Source: Paenibacillus sp. PL2-23 (lineage in GTDB: Bacteria > Bacillota > Bacilli > Paenibacillales > Paenibacillaceae). From it: a DNA stretch of 64,000 nucleotides. Positions within the stretch are counted from its first letter, which is position 1. Each line of letters starts with the position of its first letter. The translations under genes were made by a program, and so were the position numbers. The notes under the pieces are model-generated. The model had not been told where the DNA came from. It saw only the letters and a program-made list of their open reading frames with translations, and searched no databases. Where the stretch lies: positions 3,682,001 to 3,746,000 of the forward strand of contig NZ_CP162129.1 in assembly GCF_040834005.1 (NCBI RefSeq), given 5' to 3'. Of this stretch, positions 44,529 through 54,664 are shown piece after piece.

Positions 44529-45521
44529 ATGCCAAACGAATTTAAAGCTCTTGTTGTGAACAAGTCGGGGGATGAGTTTTCAGTCCAAATCCAATCGTTA
44601 TCGCTTAACGAACTGCCCGATGGGGATGTCACGATCAAGGTGCATTACTCAAGCGTTAATTATAAGGATGGATTAGCCAGTATCCCGAACGGAAACGTGG
44701 TATCCAGCTACCCTTTTATCCCGGGCATTGACCTTGCGGGAATCGTGATGGCATCCAATGATGCCCGCTATAAAGCGGGGGATCCGGTCATTGTGACAAG
44801 CTATGAGCTAGGCGTCGCTCATTACGGGGGATTCAGCCAGTATGCCAGAGTACCCGGTGACTGGGTAATCCCGTTGCCTGATGGCTTGACCCTGCAAGAG
44901 GCCATGGTCTTGGGCACTGCTGGATTAACAGCCGCATTGTCCATTCATCAATTGGAGAAAAACGGAGTCGCACCGGATCAAGGCCCCATTGTCGTGACAG
45001 GAGCGTCTGGCGGCGTAGGAAGTATGGCTGTCTCCATGCTGGCCAAACGAAATTATGTCGTAACCGCTAGTACAGGCAAAGCGTCGGAATATGATTACTT
45101 GAGGAAGCTCGGGGCGAGCGAAGTCGTCTCGCGTGAGGAGGTTGCGCCTGAAACCATACGATCTATCGGGAAGCAGCGCTGGGCAGGCGCTGTGGACCCC
45201 GTGGGCGGCAAGACATTAGCTGCAATATTAAGCAATATGAAGTATGGAGGCTCCGTTGCTGTCAGCGGACTAACCGGGGGTGCAGAAGTGCCTACCACCG
45301 TATACCCGTTTATTCTTAGAGGCGTCAATCTGCTGGGAATCGATTCCGCTTATTGTGCTAGAGATTTAAGAATTAAGCTGTGGAACCGGATGGCGACCGA
45401 CCTGAAGCCGGATGGATTAGAAGACATTCAAAATATAATTACATTGCAAGAGCTGCCCAAAGCGTTATCCGACATCCTGCAAGGAAAAGCAAAAGGAAGG
45501 ACTATTGTGGACCTTTCATGA
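44529..45521 (+). CDS. YhdH/AcuI family zinc-less medium-chain oxidoreductase
   Basis: 330-residue NADPH-dependent oxidoreductase of the MDR superfamily. The GroES-like N-terminus (HYSSVNYKDGLA, then PGIDLAGIV) and the Rossmann motif VTGASGGVGSMAVSML match YhdH/AcuI, which reduce acryloyl-CoA or similar 2-alkenes. There are no zinc-ligand cysteines of classical alcohol dehydrogenases. ATG at 44529 has GAGGGAG 9 nt upstream; an in-frame ATG at 44520 and a start at 44466 are less likely. Single gene with a strong terminator. The natural substrate is uncertain. Confidence 0.9.
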   Translation: MPNEFKALVVNKSGDEFSVQIQSLSLNELPDGDVTIKVHYSSVNYKDGLASIPNGNVVSSYPFIPGIDLAGIVMASNDARYKAGDPVIVTSYELGVAHYGGFSQYARVPGDWVIPLPDGLTLQEAMVLGTAGLTAALSIHQLEKNGVAPDQGPIVVTGASGGVGSMAVSMLAKRNYVVTASTGKASEYDYLRKLGASEVVSREEVAPETIRSIGKQRWAGAVDPVGGKTLAAILSNMKYGGSVAVSGLTGGAEVPTTVYPFILRGVNLLGIDSAYCARDLRIKLWNRMATDLKPDGLEDIQNIITLQELPKALSDILQGKAKGRTIVDLS

Positions 45522-45523
45522 CA

Positions 45524-45569
45524 TAGAAGCCCCGAGCCCCTTCCATCATGAAGGAGCTCGGGGCTTCTA
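45524..45569. terminator. Bidirectional intrinsic terminator
   Basis: Twenty-base arms (45524-45543 and 45550-45569) with one mismatch; lies between the convergent oxidoreductase and rarA genes. Confidence 0.88.
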
Positions 45570-45599
45570 TCATGCCGATACGTAGATGAACAATAGCTC

Positions 45600-46904
45600 T
45601 TACCTGGTCCGGCGCTGCTGGTTTTGTTTAATTTTGTCCTCCATCCCCTGCTCCGTCGCCTTATAAAACACGGCATGGGCAAGCGATTCCGGCAAATACT
45701 GCTGCTTCACATAATGGTTGGGGTAATCGTGGGGATATTTGTAGCCCTCATGCCCCAGCTGTGCGGCCCCCTTGTAGTGAGTATCCCGCAGATGAAGCGG
45801 AACCTCCAGGTTCCCGCTGCGGTCGATGGCTGCCATCGCTTGGCCAATGGCGACTGCCGTAGCATTTGATTTGGGACTCTCCACAGCGAATAATATAGCC
45901 TGGGAAATATTATATTTGGCCTCTGGCCAGCCGATTTTGTGGTAGGCGTCCATAGCGGTAACGGCTTGGACCATCGCCTGAGGGTTGGCCAGTCCAATAT
46001 CCTCGCTGCAAGCAACAATAAGTCTGCGCAAGAAGGTCATAGGGTCCATACCCAGCCTCTCGACAGCGTACAGGAACCAGAACAATGCAGCGTCGCTGGA
46101 GCCTCGCACACTCTTGTGGAAGGCGGACAGCACATCATATTGCGTCGAGAGATCCGCTCGGATGGACGGCTTGCGCACGGACTCCTGGGCCACCTCAAGC
46201 GTAATGCGAACACTCCCGTCCGGCTCCGAGGGCGTAGTTACCGCTGCCAGCTCCAGCGCATTAAGGGACCGTCGTATATCTCCGCCAGACATCGCCGCGA
46301 TATGGGCCAGCGCCTCTTCCTCCACTTGCAGCTTCATAAAGCCCAGACCACGTCCGGCATCCGTAATAGCCCGTCGCATCGCTTCCAGCGAATGCTTCTC
46401 CTCCAGCGCTTCCAGCTGGAACAAGGTCGATCTCGATAACAGGGCTCCATTCACATGATGGAACGGATTTTCGGTAGTGGCCCCGATAAAAATAATGATC
46501 CCCTGCTCCACAGCGGGCAGCAGCGCGTCTTGCCGGGACGTATTGAAGCGATGCACCTCGTCCAGGAACAGGATCGTTTTTTTGCCGTACAGCGTCTTGT
46601 TCGTCCGGGCCCGATCAATAACCTCCCGCACGTCCTTCACGGACGCATCCACTGCGTTCAGCTTGACGAAGTCGCCTTCCGTTCTTAGCGATATAATATG
46701 AGCAAGAGTAGTCTTGCCGCAGCCGGGAGGACCGTACAGCAAAATCGACGATACCTGATCCGCCTCAATCGCTCGCCTCAGCAGCTTGCCCTTCCCTACA
46801 ATATGCTCCTGGCCAATATATTCATCCAGCGTCTGCGGCCTCATACGATCCGCCAGCAGGCGGGCGCGCGGCGCCTCCGCTTCCTCGTAGCTAAATAAGT
46901 CCAT
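45600..46904 (-). CDS. rarA: Replication-associated recombination protein A
   Basis: AAA+ ATPase of 434 residues (YrvN/MgsA). Walker A is YGPPGCGKTTLAH, Walker B LFLDEVHRF, then the MgsA C-terminal domain (FLRRLIVACSEDIGLANP). It tetramerises at stalled forks with SSB and helps reorganise them. ATG at 46904 has a modest AGGAT upstream; an in-frame start further upstream is less likely since that region holds the tcdA terminator. Last gene of the hisS block; a hairpin separates it from tcdA. Confidence 0.94.
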   Translation of the reverse strand: MDLFSYEEAEAPRARLLADRMRPQTLDEYIGQEHIVGKGKLLRRAIEADQVSSILLYGPPGCGKTTLAHIISLRTEGDFVKLNAVDASVKDVREVIDRARTNKTLYGKKTILFLDEVHRFNTSRQDALLPAVEQGIIIFIGATTENPFHHVNGALLSRSTLFQLEALEEKHSLEAMRRAITDAGRGLGFMKLQVEEEALAHIAAMSGGDIRRSLNALELAAVTTPSEPDGSVRITLEVAQESVRKPSIRADLSTQYDVLSAFHKSVRGSSDAALFWFLYAVERLGMDPMTFLRRLIVACSEDIGLANPQAMVQAVTAMDAYHKIGWPEAKYNISQAILFAVESPKSNATAVAIGQAMAAIDRSGNLEVPLHLRDTHYKGAAQLGHEGYKYPHDYPNHYVKQQYLPESLAHAVFYKATEQGMEDKIKQNQQRRTR

Positions 46905-46990
46905 GCCGTGATTCAATCCTTTATGATGGGATGCCTTCATGATAGCACACAAGCACAGACGTTCGCCAGAATGTCTCATACGCAAGCAGC

Positions 46991-47027
46991 AACAAGCCGC
47001 AGAAGACATCGTCCTCTGCGGCTCGTT
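46991..47027 (-). terminator. Hairpin terminator after tcdA
   Basis: Long stem agccgcagaagac (46995-47007) with gtcctctgcggct (47011-47023), one mismatch, extended by AAC/GTT. No long U run, so termination may be partial. Confidence 0.6.
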
Positions 47028-47040
47028 GCGCATACCTTTA

Positions 47041-47796
47041 TTACAGCTTAACGCCGCCGGATTCCAGCAAATCCTTCACCACGACGCTGACCATGATCAG
47101 CCCCGCGACTGGCGGAACAAACGCGTTGCTGGAGGGCGGCTGCTGCGCCTTGCGAATTTCCGGCGCATTCTCCGGCACGATACGCTGTGTGACGTCCTCG
47201 CGCGGCTTCATCGGCTCCTCGTCGGAGAAGACGACCTTGACGCCCTTCTTGATGCCATCCTTGCGAAGCTTCGTACGCACGACGCGCGCAATGGGATCCG
47301 TGTGCGTCTTGGAAATATCCGCAACCCGGAACCTGGACGGGTCCATCTTGTTGGCGGCTCCCATGCTGGAGATAACAGGAATACCGCGCTCCAGGCATTG
47401 TTTAATGAGATGGACCTTATAAATGATCGTGTCGGACGCGTCTACGACATAATCCAGCGGATATGCGAAGAGCTGCTCATACGTCTCTTCCGTATAGAAC
47501 ATCCGCAGCGAGATCACATCGCATTCCGGATTGATCAGCTTGATCCGGTCTCGCATGAGATCCGCCTTGGGCTGGCCTACCGTCGTCGTCAGCGCATGGA
47601 TCTGACGGTTAATATTCGTAATGTCTACAACGTCCTTGTCGATCAGAATGATGCGTCCAACGCCGGTCCTAGCCAGCGCCTCCGCCGCGATGGAGCCTAC
47701 GCCGCCGATGCCGAGCACGGCGACCGTGCTCCCTTTCATCCGCTCCAGCCCTTCGGGCCCGATCGCAAGCTCCGTGCGTGAGAATTGGTGCAGCAT
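47041..47796 (-). CDS. tcdA: tRNA threonylcarbamoyladenosine dehydratase TcdA (YrvM)
   Basis: E1-like (ThiF) enzyme of 251 residues that cyclises t6A to ct6A in tRNAs reading ANN codons. The ATP site GIGGVGSIAAEALARTGVG and the following IDKDVVDITNINRQ are present; YVVDASDT contains the adenylation Asp. It lies 21 nt after aspS. Same position as yrvM in B. subtilis. Confidence 0.95.
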   Translation of the reverse strand: MLHQFSRTELAIGPEGLERMKGSTVAVLGIGGVGSIAAEALARTGVGRIILIDKDVVDITNINRQIHALTTTVGQPKADLMRDRIKLINPECDVISLRMFYTEETYEQLFAYPLDYVVDASDTIIYKVHLIKQCLERGIPVISSMGAANKMDPSRFRVADISKTHTDPIARVVRTKLRKDGIKKGVKVVFSDEEPMKPREDVTQRIVPENAPEIRKAQQPPSSNAFVPPVAGLIMVSVVVKDLLESGGVKL

Positions 47797-47817
47797 GGCA
47801 TGCCGCCTCCTTTTCGA

Positions 47818-49635
47818 TTATTCTTTGCTTTCGGCGCCAGCTGGCGCCGCGCCTGCCGGTACCGGCTTTGGCTTCAGCACCGTGCGAATATGCAGCTGCT
47901 CCAGCTGCGACAGCTCGACCTCTGAAGGCGCGTCGCAGAGCAGGTCGGTCGCATTTGCCGTTTTCGGGAATGCGATAGTCTCCCTCAGGTTCGTGCGGCC
48001 AGCCAGCAGCATGACGAGCCGGTCGAAGCCGAACGCAATGCCGCCATGCGGAGGCGTACCGAATTCGAAGGCGTCCAGCAGGAAGCCGAACCGCTCCTGC
48101 GCTTCCTCAGGCGAGAAGCCAAGCGCCTTGAACATTTGCATTTGGACATCGCGCTTGTAGATCCGCATCGAGCCGCCGCCCACTTCATAGCCGTTCAATA
48201 CCAAATCGTAGGCTTGCGCGCGGATTTGGCCTGGATCCGTGTCGAAGAAGTGCAGGTCATCGTCATTCGGACGCGTGAACGGATGATGCAGAGCAACATA
48301 ACGCTTTGCTTCCTCGTCCCACTCTACCAGCGGGAAGTCAACAACCCATGCGAATTTGAACTTGGACTCGTCGATCAAGTTCAAGTCGCGGCCAAGCTTC
48401 AGTCGCAGGTTGCCCAGCACGTCAGCTACAACCTTCGGCTTGTCAGCGGAGAAGGTCAGCAGGTCGCCCTCTTCAACGCCGAGACGAGCCGTCAACGCTT
48501 CGATTTCCTCCGGCTTCAGGAACTTCACGATTGGACCGCGCCATTCGCCGTCCTTCACCGTAATCCAAGCAAGGCCTTTGCCGCCGTAGCGCGCCGCGAA
48601 CGGCTGCAGGTCGTCAAGCTCCTTGCGGCTCCAGCTTGCGCAGCCCTTGGCGTTGAGCGCCTTGACCACGCCGCCGCTCGCGGCAACGCTTGCGAATACC
48701 TTCACGTCGCTGGACGATACGATGTCGGTAATATCTTCGATCTCGAGTCCGAAGCGCAGGTCCGGCTTGTCGGAGCCGTATTTGTTCATGGCATCCGCGT
48801 AAGTGATACGCTGGAACGGCAGCTCCAGCTCCACGCCTGACGTCTCGCGAAGCAGTCTAGCCGTCAGCTGTTCCATCAAGCCAAGCAGTTGATCCTGCGT
48901 CAGGAACGAAGTCTCGATGTCGATCTGTGTGAACTCAGGCTGACGATCAGCGCGAAGATCCTCATCGCGGAAGCAGCGAGCGATCTGGTAATAACGTTCA
49001 ACGCCGCCCACCATCAGCAGCTGCTTGAAAATTTGCGGAGATTGCGGCAGCGCGTAGAATTCGCCTTCGTGAACGCGGCTTGGCACGAGATAGTCGCGCG
49101 CGCCCTCCGGCGTGCTTTTGGTTAGAATCGGCGTCTCTACCTCCAGGAAGCCGTTGTCGTCGAGGAAATCGCGGAAGATCTTCGCCGATTTGGAGCGAAG
49201 CAGCAGCGTTTTGTACATTTCCGGACGACGAAGGTCCAGATAACGGTATTTCAGACGAAGCGACTCGTCAACCTCTACGCCGTCCTCGATCGGGAACGGA
49301 GGCGTCTTGGCCGCGTTCATCACCTCGATCTCCGTCACGCGAATTTCGATTTCGCCAGTTGCCAGGTTTGCGTTGTACGTTTCGGGATCGCGCTCAACCA
49401 CCTTGCCTGTTACCGCCAGCACATATTCGCTGCGGGCGCGGTCTGCGATCGCCAGAGCATCGCCGGAGAAGTCCGGGTTGAATACGATTTGCACGATACC
49501 GGTACGATCGCGCAGGTCGATGAAGAGTACGCCGCCCAGGTCGCGCCTGCGCTGCACCCATCCGTTAAGCGTAACGGTCTGTCCTACTTCAGCTTTTGTC
49601 AATGTTCCGCAGTTATGCGTTTTTTGCATCGTCAT
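47818..49635 (-). CDS. aspS: Aspartyl-tRNA synthetase
   Basis: Class IIb synthetase of 605 residues. N-terminal OB anticodon domain ([24 protein letters not shown], in parts), the catalytic motifs 2 ([20 protein letters not shown]) and 3 (GFDRLVMLL), and a bacterial GAD insertion. ATG ACG ATG start at 49635 follows GAGGAG. The C-terminal tail is Ala/Pro-rich and probably flexible. Co-transcribed with hisS after 59 nt. Confidence 0.97.
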   Translation of the reverse strand: MTMQKTHNCGTLTKAEVGQTVTLNGWVQRRRDLGGVLFIDLRDRTGIVQIVFNPDFSGDALAIADRARSEYVLAVTGKVVERDPETYNANLATGEIEIRVTEIEVMNAAKTPPFPIEDGVEVDESLRLKYRYLDLRRPEMYKTLLLRSKSAKIFRDFLDDNGFLEVETPILTKSTPEGARDYLVPSRVHEGEFYALPQSPQIFKQLLMVGGVERYYQIARCFRDEDLRADRQPEFTQIDIETSFLTQDQLLGLMEQLTARLLRETSGVELELPFQRITYADAMNKYGSDKPDLRFGLEIEDITDIVSSSDVKVFASVAASGGVVKALNAKGCASWSRKELDDLQPFAARYGGKGLAWITVKDGEWRGPIVKFLKPEEIEALTARLGVEEGDLLTFSADKPKVVADVLGNLRLKLGRDLNLIDESKFKFAWVVDFPLVEWDEEAKRYVALHHPFTRPNDDDLHFFDTDPGQIRAQAYDLVLNGYEVGGGSMRIYKRDVQMQMFKALGFSPEEAQERFGFLLDAFEFGTPPHGGIAFGFDRLVMLLAGRTNLRETIAFPKTANATDLLCDAPSEVELSQLEQLHIRTVLKPKPVPAGAAPAGAESKE

Positions 49636-49694
49636 TTGTCTGTTCTCCTCATTTCGTGTCTATAGTATAGAAATAGAGTTCAAAGCCCCAAAGC

Positions 49695-50939
49695 TTACTT
49701 CAGCTCTCCTGCAAGGCTTGCGATGGGCACCATGCGCTGCTCGCCCTGAGCCATGTCCTTCAAGGCAATTTCGCCCCGCGCAAGCTCATCGTCGCCCAGA
49801 ATGGCTGTGAATCTGGCGCCAAGCCGATCTGCCGACTTCAGCTGCGCCTTCATCTTGCGGCCCTGATAGTCGCGCTCCGCTCTTACCCCTTGCTTACGCA
49901 GCTCGTACACCAGCCTGGTGGCCTCCCGGTCCGCCGCGTCGCCTAAAGCAACGATATATACGTCGATCTCATGCAGGCTTGGGAGCTCCGTCTTCTGATG
50001 CTCCAACAGCAGGATCGTTCGCTCCAGCCCGAGACCGAGGCCAACTCCTGGCTGCTCCGGTCCCCCTATGTCCGACACAAGGCCGTTGTAGCGGCCGCCG
50101 CCGCCGACAGTATCAATGGCGCCAATGCCTTCCGCCTTGTATTCGAATGCCGTATGGGTGTAATAATCGAGCCCGCGCACCAGCCTTGGATTGACTTCGA
50201 ATGGGATGCCCATATCCGTCAAGCTTTGCTTCACCTTGGAGAAGTGAGCTTCACACTCCTCGTCCAGACTGTCCAGAATAGATGGCGCCCCCTCGAAATG
50301 CGCCTGATCCGTCTTGCAATCAAGCACGCGAAGCGGATTGCGATCCATGCGAGATTGGCAGTCCTTGCACAGCAGCTCCCGCTTCGGCTCCAGGAATGCC
50401 AGCAGCGCCTCGCGGAACGCCGCGCGTACAGCCGGCGTACCGACGGAATTAATCTCTACCCGAACGCCCTTGAGGCCAACCTCCGTATAGAAGGTGTAGC
50501 CCAGCGCAATAACCTCCGCGTCCAGCGCAGGATCAACTGAACCAATTGCTTCTACGCCGAACTGATGGAATTGGCGGTAGCGTCCCGCCTGCGCGCGCTC
50601 ATAGCGAAACATAGGGCCGATGTAATACAGCTTGCTGACATCCGGCTCCCCGAACAGCTTATTCTCGACGTAGGAGCGGACGACTCCCGCCGTGCCTTCC
50701 GGACGAAGCGTCAGGCTGCGTTCGCCGCGATCGATGAACGTATACATTTCCTTCTCCACAATATCCGTTGTTTCACCAACGCCGCGCTGGAACAATTCAG
50801 TAGCCTCGAATAGGGGAGTACGAATCTCCCTGAAATTAAATCGGCTGCATATATCGCGGGCCTTGCTCTCCACGTATTGCCATCTCTCTACAATACCGGG
50901 CAGAATGTCCTGCGTACCCGGCGACTTCTGAAATTTCAT
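49695..50939 (-). CDS. hisS: Histidyl-tRNA synthetase
   Basis: Class II synthetase of 414 residues. It starts [15 protein letters not shown]; motif 2 is in [19 protein letters not shown]; HisA signature [16 protein letters not shown]-terminal anticodon domain from about 320. ATG at 50939 follows CAGGAGG. Preceded by a T-box leader that controls hisS, aspS and probably tcdA. Confidence 0.97.
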   Translation of the reverse strand: MKFQKSPGTQDILPGIVERWQYVESKARDICSRFNFREIRTPLFEATELFQRGVGETTDIVEKEMYTFIDRGERSLTLRPEGTAGVVRSYVENKLFGEPDVSKLYYIGPMFRYERAQAGRYRQFHQFGVEAIGSVDPALDAEVIALGYTFYTEVGLKGVRVEINSVGTPAVRAAFREALLAFLEPKRELLCKDCQSRMDRNPLRVLDCKTDQAHFEGAPSILDSLDEECEAHFSKVKQSLTDMGIPFEVNPRLVRGLDYYTHTAFEYKAEGIGAIDTVGGGGRYNGLVSDIGGPEQPGVGLGLGLERTILLLEHQKTELPSLHEIDVYIVALGDAADREATRLVYELRKQGVRAERDYQGRKMKAQLKSADRLGARFTAILGDDELARGEIALKDMAQGEQRMVPIASLAGELK

Positions 50940-50982
50940 CGCTCTGCCTCCTGACACCCTCATCTCAATCTCATACAGCATC

Positions 50983-51303
50983 AAAAAAACTCCCGTCCGT
51001 TCAGCTATCCATAGCCGAAGGGACGAGAGTGCCTGATCTCCCGTGGTACCACCCACATTCCGAACGCTGTCACACAAGCGCTCGCTTCATGGCGGGTAAC
51101 GTCCGCCAGCCGCTGATGGGCTACTCCCTGCCCTTCCTGCGGAGCGTCTAGACGCTTGCAAGAGGAAGGCCGTTTCGCCAACCGTTCTCGGGGAGGTTCT
51201 TCATTCCGCCGTTATAAGGATGCTTGCAGCCATTGGCATCCCTCTCTGCGTATCCCGTTCGGAATTACTTTGTCCCGTCATCGAATCCATATGAAAGTTA
51301 ATC
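50983..51303 (-). promoter_or_regulatory. T-box riboswitch of hisS-aspS
   Basis: T-box motif TGGGTGGTACCACGG at 51041-51055 (minus strand). The terminator has stem actcccgtcc (50989-50998) with ggacgagagt (51021-51030), one wobble, followed by seven U. The upstream leader to about 51303 is structured (Stem I). It should sense tRNA(His) or tRNA(Asp); I could not fix the specifier. Confidence 0.93.
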
Positions 51304-51309
51304 ATAGTC

Positions 51310-51338
51310 ATTTTACTTGGCACAGGGCTGAAAGTCAA
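51310..51338 (-). promoter_or_regulatory. SigA promoter of hisS-aspS
   Basis: TTGACT (51333-51338), 17-bp spacer, TAAAAT (51310-51315) on the minus strand, right before the T-box leader. Confidence 0.8.
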
Positions 51339-51385
51339 GACAAGATGAATACACATGCAGACTTAAGCTGCCCGTATAAGGATAG

Positions 51386-51411
51386 AAAAAAACCTGCACC
51401 AATGTGCAGGT
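51386..51411 (-). terminator. Terminator of the relA-dtd unit
   Basis: Perfect 8-base stem acctgcac (51392-51399) with gtgcaggt (51404-51411), 4-nt loop, followed by seven U on the minus strand. The 110 bp to the first candidate ORF above it show nothing else recognisable. Confidence 0.92.
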
Positions 51412-51520
51412 CCAAAGTAAAATATATTTTAAAAAAGGGGGTCGAGATTTATTATAGGCCTAACATGTTAATAGAACGTTAGGGATTGATTACAGCTATG
51501 TTACAAATTCGGAAGCGCTT

Positions 51521-51688
51521 TTACCGATTGGAGCCCATCCGATCCCCTGAAGGGTGCCGCCCCTCCCATTCCTCGGCCGCCTCCATATCCGTGCCCAGCT
51601 CCGTGAGCATCCTCGCCTCCCTGCGATCGGGATTCAGTAATATTCTCGAAGCTCGTTCCATTCCTTGTTCCTTCCTTGCTTGACGCAT
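51521..51688 (-). CDS. Hypothetical 55-residue charged protein downstream of dtd
   Basis: Reading frame of 55 codons, ATG at 51688 with TTGGAGGAATG upstream (GGAGG, 10 nt spacing), TAA at 51521. The product is charged and likely helical (NPDRREARMLTELGTDMEAA). A second, overlapping frame of 90 codons (51501-51773) starts three bases after the dtd stop; it is Gly/Asn-rich, lacks its own good Shine-Dalgarno and looks less protein-like. Only one can be the main product. The transcript is present in either case, since the dtd unit ends only at 51392. No family recognised. Confidence 0.45.
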   Translation of the reverse strand: MRQARKEQGMERASRILLNPDRREARMLTELGTDMEAAEEWEGRHPSGDRMGSNR

Positions 51689-51775
51689 GGTTCGCATTCC
51701 TCCAACCGAGATTTCGGCCGGCGAGCAGCTCTGCTCCCCGGCTGTTATCCCTAGTGTTGGCCTTCATGCCCATCT

Positions 51776-52219
51776 TTAAGCGCCGCTCTCCAAAATTAAC
51801 GTTACAGGCCCGTCATTGATCAGCTCAACGTCCATCATCGCTCCGAACCGTCCCGTCTCCACGCGCAGGCCATGCTCTCGGAGAGCTGCGTTAAACGCTA
51901 CGTACAGCGCCTCAGCCTGCTCGGGTCTCGCCGCCGCCATAAAGTTCGGACGTCTTCCCTTGCGGCAATCGCCGTACAGCGTGAATTGGGATACCGACAA
52001 GATCGCTCCGCCCACCTCGGTTACGGAATGGTTCATTTTGCCCCATTCATCCTCAAAAATACGAAGTCCGGCCACCTTGTCCGCCATCCATCTGACATCC
52101 GCTTCCGTATCCTCATGCGTCATGCCGACGAGCAGGACGAGACCGAATGGGATCTCGCCCGTCACATTGCCGTCCACCGTAACACGGGCCGCCTTGCTTC
52201 TCTGCGCCACTACCTTCAA
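51776..52219 (-). CDS. dtd: D-aminoacyl-tRNA deacylase
   Basis: 147-residue enzyme that cleaves D-amino acids (and glycine from tRNA(Ala)) off tRNA. The active-site motifs SQFTLYGD and NDGPVT are intact; the latter is the cross-subunit Gly-cisPro-type loop region. TTG at 52219 follows AAAGGAG by 9 nt. 45 nt downstream of relA, as in B. subtilis. Confidence 0.96.
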   Translation of the reverse strand: MKVVAQRSKAARVTVDGNVTGEIPFGLVLLVGMTHEDTEADVRWMADKVAGLRIFEDEWGKMNHSVTEVGGAILSVSQFTLYGDCRKGRRPNFMAAARPEQAEALYVAFNAALREHGLRVETGRFGAMMDVELINDGPVTLILESGA

Positions 52220-52264
52220 TTCTGACTGCTCCTTTAACCGTTTCCTGTTCCAGCTGCCCCGTCT

Positions 52265-54442
52265 CTATTGCATAATGCGCTGAACGGAATAAATATCCTG
52301 CACCCGCTTGATCCTCTCCACAACGGAAGACAGATGATCAATATTGCGGATTAGCACTGTCATATGGATCAGCGCCATCTTGTTTTTGACGGAGCGGCCC
52401 GTTACCGCGGAGATGTTCGTCTTGCTCTCCGATACCGCCTGGAGCACCTCATTCAGCAGCCCTCTGCGGTCATGGCCGGTAATCTCGATATCGACGCTGT
52501 AGTTCGCTTCGACGGAATCCTCCCACTCCACCTCGATGACGCGCTCTGCTTCCTCCCCGTCTGCTCCGAAGGGAATATTGAGGCAGTCCATCCGATGCAC
52601 GGAGACCCCTCTGCCGCGTGTAATATAACCGACAATGGAATCGCCAGGCACGGGATTGCAGCAGCGAGCGTAACGAACCAGCAGATTGTCTACGCCCTTC
52701 ACCTTCACGCCGTGATTCGGCCTGCTCTTCTTGGTCGCTGATTTAATTTCCTTCTTCTCGGCCGTTAGCTCGATTTGGCTCGCTTCTTCCGCTTCCTTGC
52801 GCAGCTTCTCCGTCAGCTTTGTGCAAATCTGCGCAGCCGTGATGCCTCCAAAGCCGATAGCGGACATCATGTCCTCAATATCGTTGAACGTGAATTTGGA
52901 GGCCGCCTCCTGCAGCTTATCGTCGCTCATCCAAGCGGACGGCTCCAGACCAAGTCGCTTCAGCTCACGCTCAAGCAGCTCGCGCCCTTTGGCAACGTTC
53001 TCCTCACGCTTCTCCTTCTTGAACCATTGGCGGATTTTGCTTCGGGCATGGGAAGACTGCGCAATCTTGACCCAATCCTGGCTGGGGCCGTAAGAATGCT
53101 TCGACGTCAATATTTCCACAATGTCGCCGGTCTTGAGCTTATGATCAAGCGGAACGATCCGCCCATTCACCTTGGCGCCGATTGTCCGATTGCCAACCTC
53201 CGTATGAATCCGGTAAGCGAAATCGAGCGGAACGGAGCCGGCTGGCAGCTCGATGACCTCGCCGCTAGGGGTGAAGACAAATACCAGGTCGGCAAAAAAG
53301 TCCATTTTGAGCGATTCCATAAACTCCGCAGCGTCGCGCGTCTCATGCTGAAGCTCCAAAATTTCCCTGAACCACGACATCTTGTCTTCGAAGGTGCCGT
53401 CCGGCACAACCATGCCTTCCTTGTACGCCCAATGCGCAGCAATCCCGTATTCCGAGGTGCGGTGCATCTCCCACGTGCGGATCTGCACCTCCGTCGGCTC
53501 GCCATTAGGTCCAATCACCGTCGTGTGAAGCGATTGGTACATATTCGCCTTCGGCATGGCGATATAGTCCTTAAAGCGGCCCGGCATCGGCTTCCATAAC
53601 GTATGAATGATGCCAAGCGTCGCGTAGCAATCCTTAATATTGTCTACAATAATGCGGATGGCGAGCAGATCATAAATTTCGTTGAACTGCTTGTTCCGCG
53701 TGGTCATTTTCTTATAAATGCTGTAGAGATGCTTCGGTCGGCCAGAGATGTCGCCCTCTATGCCCATCTCCTCAAGCTTCTCCCGAATGCGGGAGATGAC
53801 ATCGTCAATGAACTGCTCCCGCTCCGCCCGCTTCTTCTTCATCAGATTGGCGATGCGATAATACTGCTGGGGATTCAGATAGCGTAGAGCGATATCCTCC
53901 ATCTCCCACTTGATGGCGGATATGCCAAGCCGATGCGCGATCGGGCAGAAGATTTCCAGCGTCTCGTAAGCGATCCGGCGCTGGGACTCCTCCGATTGAA
54001 ACTTCAACGTACGCATATTGTGAAGGCGGTCGGCAAGCTTAATAAGAATGACCCGTATGTCCTGCGCCATAGCGACGAACATTTTGCGATAATTCTCGTT
54101 CTGCTGCTCCTCCTTGGATTGAAACTTAATCTTCTCGAGCTTGGTCAGTCCGTCCACCAGCATGGCGCAGGTTTCCCCGAATTTCGCGCGAACTGTCTCC
54201 AGATCGACGGTCGTATCCTCCACTACATCGTGAAGCAGAGCCGCAATAATCGACATCACGTCCATACCCATATTAACCAATATATCGGCAACGGTTACGG
54301 GATGCAGAATATACGGCTCTCCCGATTTCCGAACTTGTCCGTGATGGGCTTGCTCTGCGAAATCATAGGCTTCTCTGATGTGGATGAGCTCCTGCTCTTT
54401 CATATAGACGGATGCCTTCTCAAGTAACTGCTCTATGCCCAT
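52265..54442 (-). CDS. relA: Bifunctional (p)ppGpp synthetase/hydrolase RelA/Rsh
   Basis: 725-residue stringent-response enzyme. The HD hydrolase domain has intact HDVVEDT and HRLGIS regions; the synthetase domain (about 220-380) has GRPKHLYSIYKKM and TTVIGPNGEPTEVQIRT; then TGS (VFTPSGEVIELPAG), a zinc-finger region with RCCNPVPGD and an ACT domain. Because the HD domain is intact it should both make and degrade ppGpp. ATG at 54442 follows GGAAAGGGAC; a start at 54526 would lie over the promoter region. Own promoter, followed by dtd. Confidence 0.97.
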   Translation of the reverse strand: MGIEQLLEKASVYMKEQELIHIREAYDFAEQAHHGQVRKSGEPYILHPVTVADILVNMGMDVMSIIAALLHDVVEDTTVDLETVRAKFGETCAMLVDGLTKLEKIKFQSKEEQQNENYRKMFVAMAQDIRVILIKLADRLHNMRTLKFQSEESQRRIAYETLEIFCPIAHRLGISAIKWEMEDIALRYLNPQQYYRIANLMKKKRAEREQFIDDVISRIREKLEEMGIEGDISGRPKHLYSIYKKMTTRNKQFNEIYDLLAIRIIVDNIKDCYATLGIIHTLWKPMPGRFKDYIAMPKANMYQSLHTTVIGPNGEPTEVQIRTWEMHRTSEYGIAAHWAYKEGMVVPDGTFEDKMSWFREILELQHETRDAAEFMESLKMDFFADLVFVFTPSGEVIELPAGSVPLDFAYRIHTEVGNRTIGAKVNGRIVPLDHKLKTGDIVEILTSKHSYGPSQDWVKIAQSSHARSKIRQWFKKEKREENVAKGRELLERELKRLGLEPSAWMSDDKLQEAASKFTFNDIEDMMSAIGFGGITAAQICTKLTEKLRKEAEEASQIELTAEKKEIKSATKKSRPNHGVKVKGVDNLLVRYARCCNPVPGDSIVGYITRGRGVSVHRMDCLNIPFGADGEEAERVIEVEWEDSVEANYSVDIEITGHDRRGLLNEVLQAVSESKTNISAVTGRSVKNKMALIHMTVLIRNIDHLSSVVERIKRVQDIYSVQRIMQ

Positions 54443-54526
54443 GAAACGTCCCTTTCCAAGCGTACGCGTATAACGCCATATTATTTCTCGAATAATCATC
54501 CCCGAGAATGATCGAGGTTTTATCAT

Positions 54527-54556
54527 ATTATGCCTTTAACTGCGTCATTACGTCAA
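54527..54556 (-). promoter_or_regulatory. Promoter candidate of relA
   Basis: TTGACG (54551-54556), 18-bp spacer, CATAAT (54527-54532) on the minus strand, about 85 nt upstream of relA and below the apt terminator. Confidence 0.5.
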
Positions 54557-54589
54557 CTTCCGGCAATAGAAATCGTCTATGGATGCGCT

Positions 54590-54647
54590 CAAAAAAAGAA
54601 GCCGCCCTGTCGTTCGTCTACAAGGTAGACCGCGACCCTAGAGCGGC
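54590..54647 (-). terminator. Terminator downstream of apt
   Basis: Long imperfect stem with outer arms gccgccctgtcg (54601-54612) and cgaccctagagcggc (54633-54647) and an inner stem gtctac/gtagac, then TTCTTTTTTT on the minus strand. It ends the secD-secF-...-apt unit. Confidence 0.85.
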
Positions 54648-54664
54648 ATATCATTTATTCCCTA

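Noticed and set aside
50940..51077. N-terminal extension of hisS into the leader
   Set aside because: The extension would translate the T-box terminator; the conserved start [11 protein letters not shown] at 50939 has CAGGAGG.
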